DNA of 64,000 nucleotides from Streptomyces bacillaris. Lineage in GTDB: Bacteria; Actinomycetota; Actinomycetes; Streptomycetales; Streptomycetaceae. Every line of letters begins with the position of its first letter. Position 1 is the stretch's first letter. Of the stretch, positions 17,090-24,717 are shown one piece after another. The notes beneath the pieces were generated by a model. That model saw only the letters and a program-made list of their open reading frames with translations, did not search any database and had not been told where the DNA came from. Made by a program: the position numbers and the translations under genes. Location: positions 3,968,001-4,032,000 of the forward strand of contig NZ_CP029378.1 in assembly GCF_003268675.1 (NCBI RefSeq), given 5' to 3'.

Positions 17090-18544
17090 CTACTTGTTGT
17101 CGACGACCGCCTTCATCACGCTCTTCGCGATCGGGGCGGCCAGCCCACCACCCGAGATGTCGCCCCGGTTGGCGTTGCCGTCCTCGACCACGACGGCGAC
17201 GGCGACCGGGGAGCCGCTGTCGGTCTTCGCGTACGAGATGAACCAGGCGTACGGCTTCTCGCTGTTGTTCAGACCGTGCTGGGCGGTACCGGTCTTGCCG
17301 CCTACGGTGACGCCGGGGATCTGTGCCCTGGTTCCCGTTCCGTCGTTGACGACGGTCTCCATCATCTGCTGGAGCTTCTGGGCGTTCTCCCCCGACATCG
17401 CCCGGCTGAGCTCCTCGGGCTCGTGGGTGTAGATGTCGTCCAGGTCGGGCGCCTGGCGCTTGGCCACCATGTACGGCTGCATCAGCTTGCCGTCGTTGGC
17501 GATGGCGGCGGCCACCATGGCCATCTGGAGGGGGGTGGTCCGGTTGGACGCCTGGCCGATGCCGGCCATCGCGTTCTGCGGCCGGTTGTCCTCGGGGTAG
17601 ATGCTCGCGTCGGCGCGGACGGGCGTGAAGACTTCCTTGTTGAAGCCGAACTTGTCCGTCTGCTCGATCATCTTCTTGTTGCCGAGATCGTCGCTGATCT
17701 TCCCGAAGACGGTGTTGCACGAGACCCGCAGGGCTTCGCGCAGCGAGGCGTCCTCACAGGGGAGGTCGCCCTGGTTCTTGAGCTGCACCGTGGACTGGGG
17801 CAGCGTCCAGGGCAGCGGGGAGTCCGTCTTGCCGTCGATGTCGTCGTAGAGCCCGTTCTCCAGGGCCGCGGCGGCGGTGACGACCTTGAAGGTGGAGCCG
17901 GGGGGATAGGTCTCGCGCAGCGCCCGGTTGAGCATGGGCTTGTCCTCGTCCTTGAGGAGCTTCTGCCGGGCGTCCGAGTCCTTCATGGAGTTCCCGGCGA
18001 AGACCGAGGGGTCGTACGAGGGGGTGCTCGCCAGGGCGAGGACGGCCCCGGTCTGCGGGTCGAGCGCGACGACGGCGCCCTTCTTGTTGCCGAGCCCGTT
18101 GAAGGCCGCCTTCTGCGCGGCGCCGTTGAGGGTGGTGACGACGTTGCCGCCGGACTTCTTCTTGCCGGTGAACATCGACAGCGTCCGGTCGAAGAAGAGC
18201 TGGTCGCTGTTGCCCGTGAGGATGCCGTCCTCCAGGTTCTCCAGCTGCGAGGAGTCGAAGGCCTGCGAGGAGTAGCCGGTCACGGGGGCCCAGAGGGGGC
18301 CGTCCTTCCAGACCCGCTTGTACTTGAAGTCGCTGTCCTCGGTCTCGACGGAGCCGGTGATCGCCTTGCCGTCGACGATGATGTCGCCGCGCTCGTGGGC
18401 GTAGCGCTCGATCTGGACGCGGCGGTTGTACTTGTGGCTGTTCAGCTCGTCCGCCCGGACGTACTGGAGCCAGTTGTCCCGGATCAGCAGGGCGAGGACG
18501 AGGATCCCGCAGAAGATCGCGATCCGGCGGAGCGGCTTGTTCAC
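17090..18544 (-). CDS. pbpA: Class B penicillin-binding protein (PbpA)
   Basis: A 484-residue transpeptidase that cross-links peptidoglycan outside the membrane. An N-terminal helix (AIFCGILVLALLI, 9-21) anchors it. The penicillin-binding motifs are STFK with Ser217, SCN at 275-277 and KTG at 417-419. Its ATG overlaps the stop of the upstream rodA/ftsW gene (ATGA at 18541-18544), so the SEDS glycosyltransferase and its cognate PBP are made in equal amounts. This matches the actinobacterial PbpA, a dimension-2-type class B PBP that is a PknB substrate in mycobacteria. A 175-base gap separates it from pknB. Confidence 0.95.
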   Translation of the reverse strand: MNKPLRRIAIFCGILVLALLIRDNWLQYVRADELNSHKYNRRVQIERYAHERGDIIVDGKAITGSVETEDSDFKYKRVWKDGPLWAPVTGYSSQAFDSSQLENLEDGILTGNSDQLFFDRTLSMFTGKKKSGGNVVTTLNGAAQKAAFNGLGNKKGAVVALDPQTGAVLALASTPSYDPSVFAGNSMKDSDARQKLLKDEDKPMLNRALRETYPPGSTFKVVTAAAALENGLYDDIDGKTDSPLPWTLPQSTVQLKNQGDLPCEDASLREALRVSCNTVFGKISDDLGNKKMIEQTDKFGFNKEVFTPVRADASIYPEDNRPQNAMAGIGQASNRTTPLQMAMVAAAIANDGKLMQPYMVAKRQAPDLDDIYTHEPEELSRAMSGENAQKLQQMMETVVNDGTGTRAQIPGVTVGGKTGTAQHGLNNSEKPYAWFISYAKTDSGSPVAVAVVVEDGNANRGDISGGGLAAPIAKSVMKAVVDNK

Positions 18545-19941
18545 GGTCGGACCACCTGGGTCATCTCGGCGTCCGTGGTGGGAGCGGGCGCCGGGGCGGG
18601 ACGGCGGGCGGTGTCGCTGATCCGGATCAGGATGGCGATCAGCGCCCAGTTGGCGAGTACGGAGGAGCCGCCGGCCGCCAGGAACGGCATGGTCATACCG
18701 GTGAGCGGGATGAGGCCCATCACACCGCCGGCGACGACGAACACCTGAAGGGCGAACGAGCCGGAGAGGCCGATCGCGAGCAGCTTGCCGAACGGGTCGC
18801 GGGCGGCGAGCGCGGTGCGTACGCCGCGCTCGACGATCAGACCGTAGATGAGGAGCACGGCCATCATCCCGGCGAGCCCCAGCTCCTCGCCGACGGTGGC
18901 GAGGATGAAGTCGGAGTTGGCGGCGAAGCCGATCAGGTCGGAGTGACCCTGGCCGAGGCCGGTCCCGAGGGTCCCCCCGGAGCCGAAGGCCATCAGCGAC
19001 TTGGCCATCTGCTCGCTCGCCGCCTGCTCCCCCCAGCCCGCGAACGGGTCGAGCCAGGCGGTGACGCGCTGCTGGACGTGCGGCTCGAACGTGGCGACGC
19101 CGACCGCGCCGACCGCCGACATCAGCAGACCGAAGACGATCCAGCTGGTGCGCTCGGTGGCGACGTACAGCATCACGACGAACATGCCGAAGAAGAGCAG
19201 CGAGGAGCCGAGGTCGGTCTCGAAGACCAGGATCAGGATCGAGAACGCCCAGACCATCAGGATCGGGCCCAGGTCACGGCCGCGGGGGAGGTACAGGCCC
19301 ATGAACCGGCGGCTGGCCAGCGCCAGCGCGTCCCGCTTGACCATCAGGTAGCCCGCGAAGAACACCGTGATGATGATCTTGGCGAACTCGCCGGGCTGGA
19401 TCGTGCCGACGCCCGGGATCTTGATCCAGATCTTGGCGCCGTTCACCGCGGGGAAGAACATCGGCAGGATCAGCAGGACCAGCGCCACGACCATCGAGAT
19501 GTACGTGTAGCGCTGGAGGATGCGGTGATCCTTCAGGACGACCAGGACGGCGACGAGCAGGGCCACGCCGATCGCGGAGAACAGCAGCTGCTTCGTGGCG
19601 GCGGGCGCGAACGTCTTGAGGGCCTGGAACCGCTCCGACTGGTCTAGGCGCCAGATCAGCGCCAGCCCCAGCCCGTTCAGCAGCACGGCCAGCGGCAGCA
19701 GCAGCGGGTCGGCGTACTTGGCGAATCTGCGCACCACGAGGTGGGCGACGCCGCCGAGCAGGGCGAGCCCCGCCCCGTAACCGAGCATGCCCGAGGGCAG
19801 TTCGCCGTTGAGGGCGAGGCCCACGTTGGCATAGGCGAACACCGAGATGGCGACGGCGAAGATGACCAGCGCCAGCTCGGTGTTGCGGCGGCTCGGTGCG
19901 TCGATCGCGCCGATGGTGGTCGTGTTGGTGACAACGCTCAT
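18541..19941 (-). CDS. rodA: SEDS-family peptidoglycan glycosyltransferase (RodA/FtsW)
   Basis: A 466-residue polytopic protein with about ten membrane helices. SEDS proteins polymerise lipid II. Characteristic stretches include GLALIWRLDQSERF, the PGVGTIQPGEFAKI segment that follows the catalytic region, FETDLGSSLLFF, and the C-terminal IPLTGMTMPFLAAGGSS, a family signature. The N-terminus reads VVTNTTTIGAIDAPSRRNTE, then the first helix. Adjacent and translationally coupled pbpA is its expected partner. RodA and FtsW cannot be separated by motif alone; the operon position is the usual rodA of actinobacteria. Confidence 0.93.
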   Translation of the reverse strand: MSVVTNTTTIGAIDAPSRRNTELALVIFAVAISVFAYANVGLALNGELPSGMLGYGAGLALLGGVAHLVVRRFAKYADPLLLPLAVLLNGLGLALIWRLDQSERFQALKTFAPAATKQLLFSAIGVALLVAVLVVLKDHRILQRYTYISMVVALVLLILPMFFPAVNGAKIWIKIPGVGTIQPGEFAKIIITVFFAGYLMVKRDALALASRRFMGLYLPRGRDLGPILMVWAFSILILVFETDLGSSLLFFGMFVVMLYVATERTSWIVFGLLMSAVGAVGVATFEPHVQQRVTAWLDPFAGWGEQAASEQMAKSLMAFGSGGTLGTGLGQGHSDLIGFAANSDFILATVGEELGLAGMMAVLLIYGLIVERGVRTALAARDPFGKLLAIGLSGSFALQVFVVAGGVMGLIPLTGMTMPFLAAGGSSVLANWALIAILIRISDTARRPAPAPAPTTDAEMTQVVRP

Positions 19942-19963
19942 GGTGCTGAAGGCCCCCTACGGC

Positions 19964-21463
19964 TTACTGCTTACCGCACTGCGGGACCAGCTTCTTCTCT
20001 TCCTCCGAGAGGCTGGGGCCGGGAGTGGGAGTCGCGGTGGTCGGCTTGGTCCCCGTGGCGGGGGGCGTGGCGGAGGTCTCCGCCTCCGCTTCGGCCGCGC
20101 GGCGCTGCGCGTCCTTCTTGCAGGCCGAGGCCTGGGCGGCGAGTTCGTCGACCTTCTTGCGGGCCTCGGCGAGACTGCCCTCGGCGATCGTGGCCTCGAC
20201 CTGCTTGCGCTGGTACGGCGGCAGGTACTTCAGCTCGATCTCGGGGTGGTCCTTCTCGACCTCGGAGAGCGAGATCCAGGCGAGGTCCTGGCTGATGCCG
20301 CGGAACAGCGCCACGTTGTCGTTCTGCACGCCGACGTAGAACTGGGTCTGCGTCCAGCGGTGGCCGCCGTAGAGAGCGCCGCCGATCACCGCCAGGGCCA
20401 GCACCGTGAAAACGGACCGCTTGAGCCATTTACGGCCGCCGCGCGGCTTGGGGAGGTCGTCGTCGGTGTAGGAGTCGTATGAACCGTCGGGCAGGGAGCC
20501 GTAGTCGGCCTCACCGCTGCCGGGCGGGCCGAAGCCGCCGGAGGCGGGCGGGACGGCGCGGCCGAGACCGGCCGCGCGCCCGGCGGGGGTCTGCATGGCC
20601 CCGCCGTCGTTGAGGACCGTCTGGTTCTCCGCGACCGCGCCCACGACGACCGGGGTGTCGTTGAGCCGGCCCGCCAGGGTGTCGTTGTTGTCGACGTCCA
20701 GGACGTCGGCCACGATGCAGGTGATGTTGTCGGGGCCGCCGCCGCGCAGGGCGAGCTGGATCAGCTCCTGGATGGTCTCCTGCGGGCCCTGGTAGCTGGC
20801 CAGGGTCTCTTCCATCGTCTGGTGCGAGACCACGCCGGAGAGGCCGTCGGAGCAGATCAGATAGCGGTCGCCGGCCCGGACCTCGCGGATGGAGAGATCC
20901 GGTTCGACGTGGTCGCCGCTGCCCAGCGCGCGCATCAGCAGGGAGCGCTGCGGGTGGGTGGTGGCCTCTTCCTCGGTGATCCGGCCCTCGTCGACCAGGC
21001 GCTGCACCCAGGTGTGGTCCTGGGTGATCTGCGTCAGGACGCCGTCGCGCAGCAGATAGGCGCGGGAGTCGCCGACGTGCACCAGACCGAGCCGCTGGCC
21101 GGTCCAGAGCAGGGCGGTGAGCGTGGTGCCCATGCCCTCCAGCTGGGGGTCCTCCTCGACCATGACGCGCAGCTGGTCGTTGGCCCGCTGCACCGCCGTG
21201 GCCAGGGAGGTGAGGATGTCCGAGCCGGGGACGTCGTCGTCGAGCTGGACGAGCGTGGAGATCACCTCGGAGCTGGCGACCTCACCGGCCGCCTGGCCGC
21301 CCATGCCGTCGGCGATGGCGAGGAGACGCGGGCCGGCGTAGCCGGAGTCCTCGTTCCCCTCCCGGATCATGCCTTTGTGCGATCCGGCGGCGAAGCGCAG
21401 GGACAGACTCATGCGCACCTGCCCGGTCGACGCCCCGTCGGGGTACAGCCTGTCTCGAGCCAC
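19964..21463 (-). CDS. pstP: PP2C-type Ser/Thr phosphatase PstP
   Basis: A 499-residue phosphatase that reverses PknB-type phosphorylation. I chose GTG 21463 because GGAGG lies about 9 bases before it; ATG 21412 (MSLSLRF) is an alternative. Metal-binding PP2C motifs are complete: REGNEDSGY, LAIADGMGGQAAGE, HVGDSRAYL, LICSDGLSGVV and GGPDNITCIV. After a Gly/Pro linker a single helix (SVFTVLALAVIGGALYGGH) leads to an extracytoplasmic domain (RWTQTQFYVGVQNDNVALFR) and a Thr/Pro-rich C-terminal tail. It sits between fhaB and rodA, the standard order. Confidence 0.94.
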   Translation of the reverse strand: MARDRLYPDGASTGQVRMSLSLRFAAGSHKGMIREGNEDSGYAGPRLLAIADGMGGQAAGEVASSEVISTLVQLDDDVPGSDILTSLATAVQRANDQLRVMVEEDPQLEGMGTTLTALLWTGQRLGLVHVGDSRAYLLRDGVLTQITQDHTWVQRLVDEGRITEEEATTHPQRSLLMRALGSGDHVEPDLSIREVRAGDRYLICSDGLSGVVSHQTMEETLASYQGPQETIQELIQLALRGGGPDNITCIVADVLDVDNNDTLAGRLNDTPVVVGAVAENQTVLNDGGAMQTPAGRAAGLGRAVPPASGGFGPPGSGEADYGSLPDGSYDSYTDDDLPKPRGGRKWLKRSVFTVLALAVIGGALYGGHRWTQTQFYVGVQNDNVALFRGISQDLAWISLSEVEKDHPEIELKYLPPYQRKQVEATIAEGSLAEARKKVDELAAQASACKKDAQRRAAEAEAETSATPPATGTKPTTATPTPGPSLSEEEKKLVPQCGKQ

Positions 21464-21547
21464 ACTGCCCACCCTCCGGTCGGGAACCGGGCCGCGTCCG
21501 TCGTCCGGGCCGCCGCGGCTCGCTCGCTCCGCTCGCTCATTGTCGTA

Positions 21548-22063
21548 CTACTTCCGCAGCTCGATGACGGTCTTGCCGATACGGATCGGCGCGCCCAGCG
21601 GAACGGGCGTCGGGGTGGTGAGCCGGGTCCGCTCCAGATAGGTGCCGTTGGTGGACCCGAGATCCTCCACGATCCACTGGCCGTCCCGGTCGGGGTAGAT
21701 CCTGGCATGCCTGCTGGACGCGTAGTCGTCGTCCAGCACGATCGTGGAGTCGTGTGCCCGGCCCAGGGTGATGGTCTGTCCCTGGAGGGCGACCGTGGTG
21801 CCCGTGAGGGTGCCTTCGGAGACGACCAGCTTGGTGGGTGCCCCGCGGCGCTGGCGCCCGGACTGCTGGCGCTGCTGGGGCGGTGCCGCCTGCTGCTGGC
21901 GGCCCTGCTGCGGGCGCGTGTCACCGGCAGTGCGGCGTGAGCCGCGCTGCGTGACGCGCGTTCCGAACAGATCGCTGCGGATGACCTGGACGGCCACGAT
22001 GACGAACAGCCACAGAACGGCCAGGAAACCTAGCCGCATGACCGTCAGGGTCAGCTCTGACAT
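21548..22063 (-). CDS. fhaB: FHA-domain membrane protein FhaB (FipA-type)
   Basis: A 171-residue protein starting at ATG 22063. One N-terminal helix (LTLTVMRLGFLAVLWLFVIV) is followed by a Gln/Arg-rich linker (GRQQQAAPPQQRQQSGRQRR). The C-terminal forkhead-associated domain has the phosphothreonine-binding motifs TLGRAHDSTI, ASSRHARIY and DLGSTNGTYLE. It reads phosphothreonine signals from the PknB system; in mycobacteria the equivalent protein links PstP, FtsZ and FtsQ. It starts 10 bases after the fhaA stop and lies upstream of pstP in the same operon. Confidence 0.93.
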   Translation of the reverse strand: MSELTLTVMRLGFLAVLWLFVIVAVQVIRSDLFGTRVTQRGSRRTAGDTRPQQGRQQQAAPPQQRQQSGRQRRGAPTKLVVSEGTLTGTTVALQGQTITLGRAHDSTIVLDDDYASSRHARIYPDRDGQWIVEDLGSTNGTYLERTRLTTPTPVPLGAPIRIGKTVIELRK

Positions 22064-22073
22064 TGCCCCCGCT

Positions 22074-22913
22074 TCACCCTTCGGCTTGCCGGTAAACGAT
22101 GGTGGTGCTGCCCACGACGATCCGCGAGCCGTCGCGGAGCGTAGCGCGGGTGGTGTGCTGCCCGTCCACCACGATGCCGTTGGTGGACCCGAGATCCTGG
22201 ATCGTCGAGGGCGTTCCGGTCCGGATCTCACAGTGCCGGCGCGATACGCCGGGGTCGTCGATCCGCACGTCGGCGTCGGTGGATCGTCCCATCACCAACG
22301 TCGGGCGGGAAATCTGATGGCGGGTGCCGTTGATCTCGATCCAGCGCCGCACCTGGGCGTCCGGCATCGAGCCGGGGCCGGTCGGCGGGCGCCGGTCGCC
22401 CAGGGCCGGGGGCCGTCCACCGCCGGGCGGCGGGGCCGTGGGCATCGGCGGGGCGGCGGCCGGGGGGTACCCGTAGCCACCGGGGGACTGCGGGGCGGCG
22501 GGCCGCTGGTACGGATCGGGCTGGTCCGGCTGTGACGAACTCGACGCCAGGGTGCGGCTGCGCACCCGGTAGAGACCGGTGTCGAGGTCGTCGGCCTTCT
22601 CCAGGTGGACCTTGATCGGCCCCATGAAGGTGTAGCGCTGCTGCTTGGCGTAGTCGCGCACCAGGCCGGACAGCTCGTCGCCCAGCTGGCCCGAGTACGG
22701 GCTGAGCCGCTCGTAGTCGGGGGTGCTCAGCTCGACGATGAAGTCGTTGGGGACGACGGTCCGCTCGCGGTTCCAGATCGTCGCGTTGTTGTCGCACTCC
22801 CGCTGGAGGGCGCCGGCGATCTCCACCGGCTGCACCTCGGACTTGAAGACCTTGGCGAAGGTGCCGTTGACCAGCCCTTCGAGGCGCTGCTCGAAACGCT
22901 TCATGACCCCCAT
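22074..22913 (-). CDS. fhaA: FHA-domain protein FhaA
   Basis: A 279-residue cytoplasmic protein starting at ATG 22913, preceded by GGAGG. Residues 1-120 are the DUF3662 domain (KRFEQRLEGLVNGTFAKVFK, VPNDFIVELSTPDYERL). A Pro/Gly/Tyr-rich linker follows (about 125-185). The C-terminal FHA domain has LVMGRSTDADVRI, SRRHCEI and DLGSTNGIVVDG, all binding residues present. In mycobacteria FhaA binds phosphorylated MviN/MurJ pseudokinase and PknB and modulates wall synthesis. It is the first gene of the leftward fhaA-fhaB-pstP-rodA-pbpA-pknB operon, and its promoter must lie in 22914-23140. Confidence 0.94.
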   Translation of the reverse strand: MGVMKRFEQRLEGLVNGTFAKVFKSEVQPVEIAGALQRECDNNATIWNRERTVVPNDFIVELSTPDYERLSPYSGQLGDELSGLVRDYAKQQRYTFMGPIKVHLEKADDLDTGLYRVRSRTLASSSSQPDQPDPYQRPAAPQSPGGYGYPPAAAPPMPTAPPPGGGRPPALGDRRPPTGPGSMPDAQVRRWIEINGTRHQISRPTLVMGRSTDADVRIDDPGVSRRHCEIRTGTPSTIQDLGSTNGIVVDGQHTTRATLRDGSRIVVGSTTIVYRQAEG

Positions 22914-23231
22914 GGGGCACCTCCTCCGGTGTCATCGTCCCTGTACTGCTTACTGATCGTATCCACGCGTCGGGAAATCGGCTGGTTCCCCTTCTCTGCC
23001 CTGTGGATGAGTGTCACCCCTCACACGGATCGTAGAGGGGGCCTCCTCACAGTGTCCCGCACACGCGATGCTCTCTGGAGGAGTGGGGGCGACGGCTCCG
23101 CGTTCCCGATTCCCGTCCCGGGGTGGGCGAAACAACGGATGTGAATCCACCCTGTCCAGCGTGCTAATCTTCCGGATGTCGCCAGGCGCTCGCACCACAC
23201 AGGTGAGAGAGAGTCTGGAAACACCACTCTT
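22914..23231. other. Intergenic region between fhaA and tRNA-Leu
   Basis: A 318-base divergent region. On the right it holds a probable tRNA-Leu promoter: TAATCT at 23165-23170 inside GCTAATCTTC, shared with the tRNA-Ile promoter, with TGAATC at 23142-23147 as a weak -35 at 17-base spacing. The left part should contain the fhaA operon promoter, but I cannot pick a clear -10/-35 pair. No gene is seen. Confidence 0.5.
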
Positions 23232-23314
23232 GCGCGAGTGGCGGAACGGCAGACGCGCTGGCTTCAGGTGCCAGTGTCCTTAGGGACGTGGGGGTTCAAA
23301 TCCCCCCTCGCGCA
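23232..23314 (+). tRNA. tRNA-Leu (anticodon CAG)
   Basis: An 83-base class II tRNA with a long variable arm. The acceptor GCGCGAG (23232-23238) pairs with CTCGCGC (23307-23313), discriminator A23314. The anticodon loop TTCAGGT carries CAG at 23265-23267. The variable arm runs through TGTCCTTAGGGACG and the T-loop is GTTCAAAT. CCA is not encoded. Confidence 0.96.
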
Positions 23315-23691
23315 CAGCGACAGTCGCTTGCGACCGTCGAGTTGAATCGGGAGAACCCCCGCTCCGGAGAGATCCGGAGCGGGGGTTCTTCGTTGTTTCC
23401 CGCTGTATGCCTCTCTTCCTGCTGTGTCCGCGCGCTCTGTCCGCAGCCTTTCCGTGTTGTTCCGTGAGCTGTGTCGGTCCCGGGGTGCCGGGGTAAACAG
23501 GCAGGGCGGTCGGTATGGTCCGGCGGTGGACCGGGCGGTCGGCGGGGCGTCTCCGGGGCGGTTGCCGGAGCGGTTTCCGGACAGACCGATGGTCTGCGAG
23601 GCGGCATACATGCATACGCTGGCCGTAGAGGCTGGATCGACGGCTGCTCGGCAGTGAAGGGCTGAGCGCACAGAACGTCCCGGAGGCAGGA
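23315..23691. other. Intergenic region between tRNA-Leu and TetR gene
   Basis: This 377-base gap starts with the tRNA-Leu terminator (23353-23388). The rest, 23396-23691, should contain the promoter of the gamma-butyrolactone-receptor homologue. It has GGTCGGTATGG at 23508-23518, which matches the published half of the ArpA-type operator, but the opposite half is not next to it. It also contains the partly symmetric CATACATGCATACG (23606-23619). No open frame with a credible start is seen. Confidence 0.5.
23353..23395 (+). terminator. Terminator after tRNA-Leu
   Basis: A perfect 16-bp stem (23353-23368 with 23373-23388) with a GAGA tetraloop is followed by TTCGTTGTTT, a weak T-rich tail. Confidence 0.9.
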
Positions 23692-24510
23692 ATGGCGAAG
23701 CAGGCTCGCGCGGTGCAGACGTGGCGGTCGATCGTGGATGCCGCGGCGAGTGTCTTCGACGACTACGGCTACGAGCGCGCCGCCATCTCGGAGATCCTCC
23801 GCCGGGCCAAGGTGACCAAGGGGGCGCTGTACTTCCACTTCGCCTCCAAGGAGGCCATCGCCCAGGCGATCATGGACGAGCAGACCTCCACGGTCGATTT
23901 CGTCCAGGAGGGATCGCCTCTCCAGTCCCTGGTCGACGGCGGCCAGCAGTTCGCCTTCGCACTGCGCCACAACTCGATGGCGCGGGCCGGGACCCGCCTC
24001 TCCATCGAAGGCGTCTTCCTCGGCGGCCCCCACCCGTGGGGCGACTGGATCGACGCGACGGCCCGGATGCTGGAGCTGGGCAAGGAGCGGGGCGAGGTGC
24101 TGCCCCATGTCGATCCGATGATCTCCGCCAAGGTCATCGTGGCCTCCTTCACGGGTATCCAGCTGATATCGGAAGCCGACTCGGGGCGTGCGGATCTGCG
24201 TGAGCAGGTGGCCGAGATGTGGCGGCACATCCTTCCCTCGATCGCCAACCCCGGTGTCATCGCCCACATCAAACCGGAGGGCCGGGTGGATCTCGCGGCC
24301 CAGGCGAGGGAGAAGGCGGAGCAGGCCGAGCGGGAGGCCCGGGAGATCGCCGCGGCGGCGGAGGCGGCCCGTGGGGCGGCGGCGGCCGGCCGGAACAGCG
24401 GGGGCGCCCACCGTGGCGGCGGGGCGGCTCGCAGTACGCGAGACCAGCCCGAGGGCGAAGGCGCCGACGAGCCTGCCGGGGCCGGGGTGACGGCCGGTGG
24501 TCTGGTCTGA
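23692..24510 (+). CDS. TetR-type gamma-butyrolactone receptor homologue
   Basis: A 272-residue regulator with ATG 23692 after GGAGG. The DNA-binding part is AAASVFDDYGYERAAISEIL, RRAKVTKGALYFHFASKEAI, very close to the ArpA/ScbR/CprB family, with Thr-Lys-Gly-Ala-Leu-Tyr-Phe-His in the recognition helix. The ligand domain contains GTRLSIEGVFLGGPHPWGDW, including the Trp known in this family to line the butyrolactone pocket. Residues beyond ~200 form an Ala/Glu/Gly-rich tail (AREKAEQAEREAREIAAAAE) that typical receptors of ~215-230 residues lack. No afsA-like synthase is nearby, so it is an orphan receptor or pseudo-receptor. The ligand is unknown. Confidence 0.85.
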   Translation: MAKQARAVQTWRSIVDAAASVFDDYGYERAAISEILRRAKVTKGALYFHFASKEAIAQAIMDEQTSTVDFVQEGSPLQSLVDGGQQFAFALRHNSMARAGTRLSIEGVFLGGPHPWGDWIDATARMLELGKERGEVLPHVDPMISAKVIVASFTGIQLISEADSGRADLREQVAEMWRHILPSIANPGVIAHIKPEGRVDLAAQAREKAEQAEREAREIAAAAEAARGAAAAGRNSGGAHRGGGAARSTRDQPEGEGADEPAGAGVTAGGLV

Positions 24511-24520
24511 CGTCTCGGAC

Positions 24521-24534
24521 GTTTCACGTGAAAC
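24521..24534. promoter_or_regulatory. parS: parS centromere site (ParB binding)
   Basis: GTTTCACGTGAAAC is a perfect match to the Streptomyces parS core, and the symmetry extends to 18 bases (24519-24536). It lies in the gap between the TetR gene and the DUF2252 gene. Many parS copies surround oriC in Streptomyces and load ParB for chromosome segregation. Confidence 0.93.
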
Positions 24535-24717
24535 GTTCAGTGGCTTGCGCGCTCGCGAGCAGCTTCTCCAGGTAATTCTGGACAAAATCATCCGGGGCGG
24601 ACGGGTGCGGGGGAACGGCGGTACGGTCGTGCTCGGTCGCTGGTGAGCAGCACCGTCGGCCGGGGCGGGTGACCGGGCCGGCCGGAGAGCTGACGAGGGT
24701 GGGGGAGGCGACGCTCC

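Noticed and set aside
23508..23518. GGTCGGTATGG as a butyrolactone-receptor operator
   Set aside because: Only one half of the palindromic consensus is present and the other half does not follow, so it is not listed as a site.
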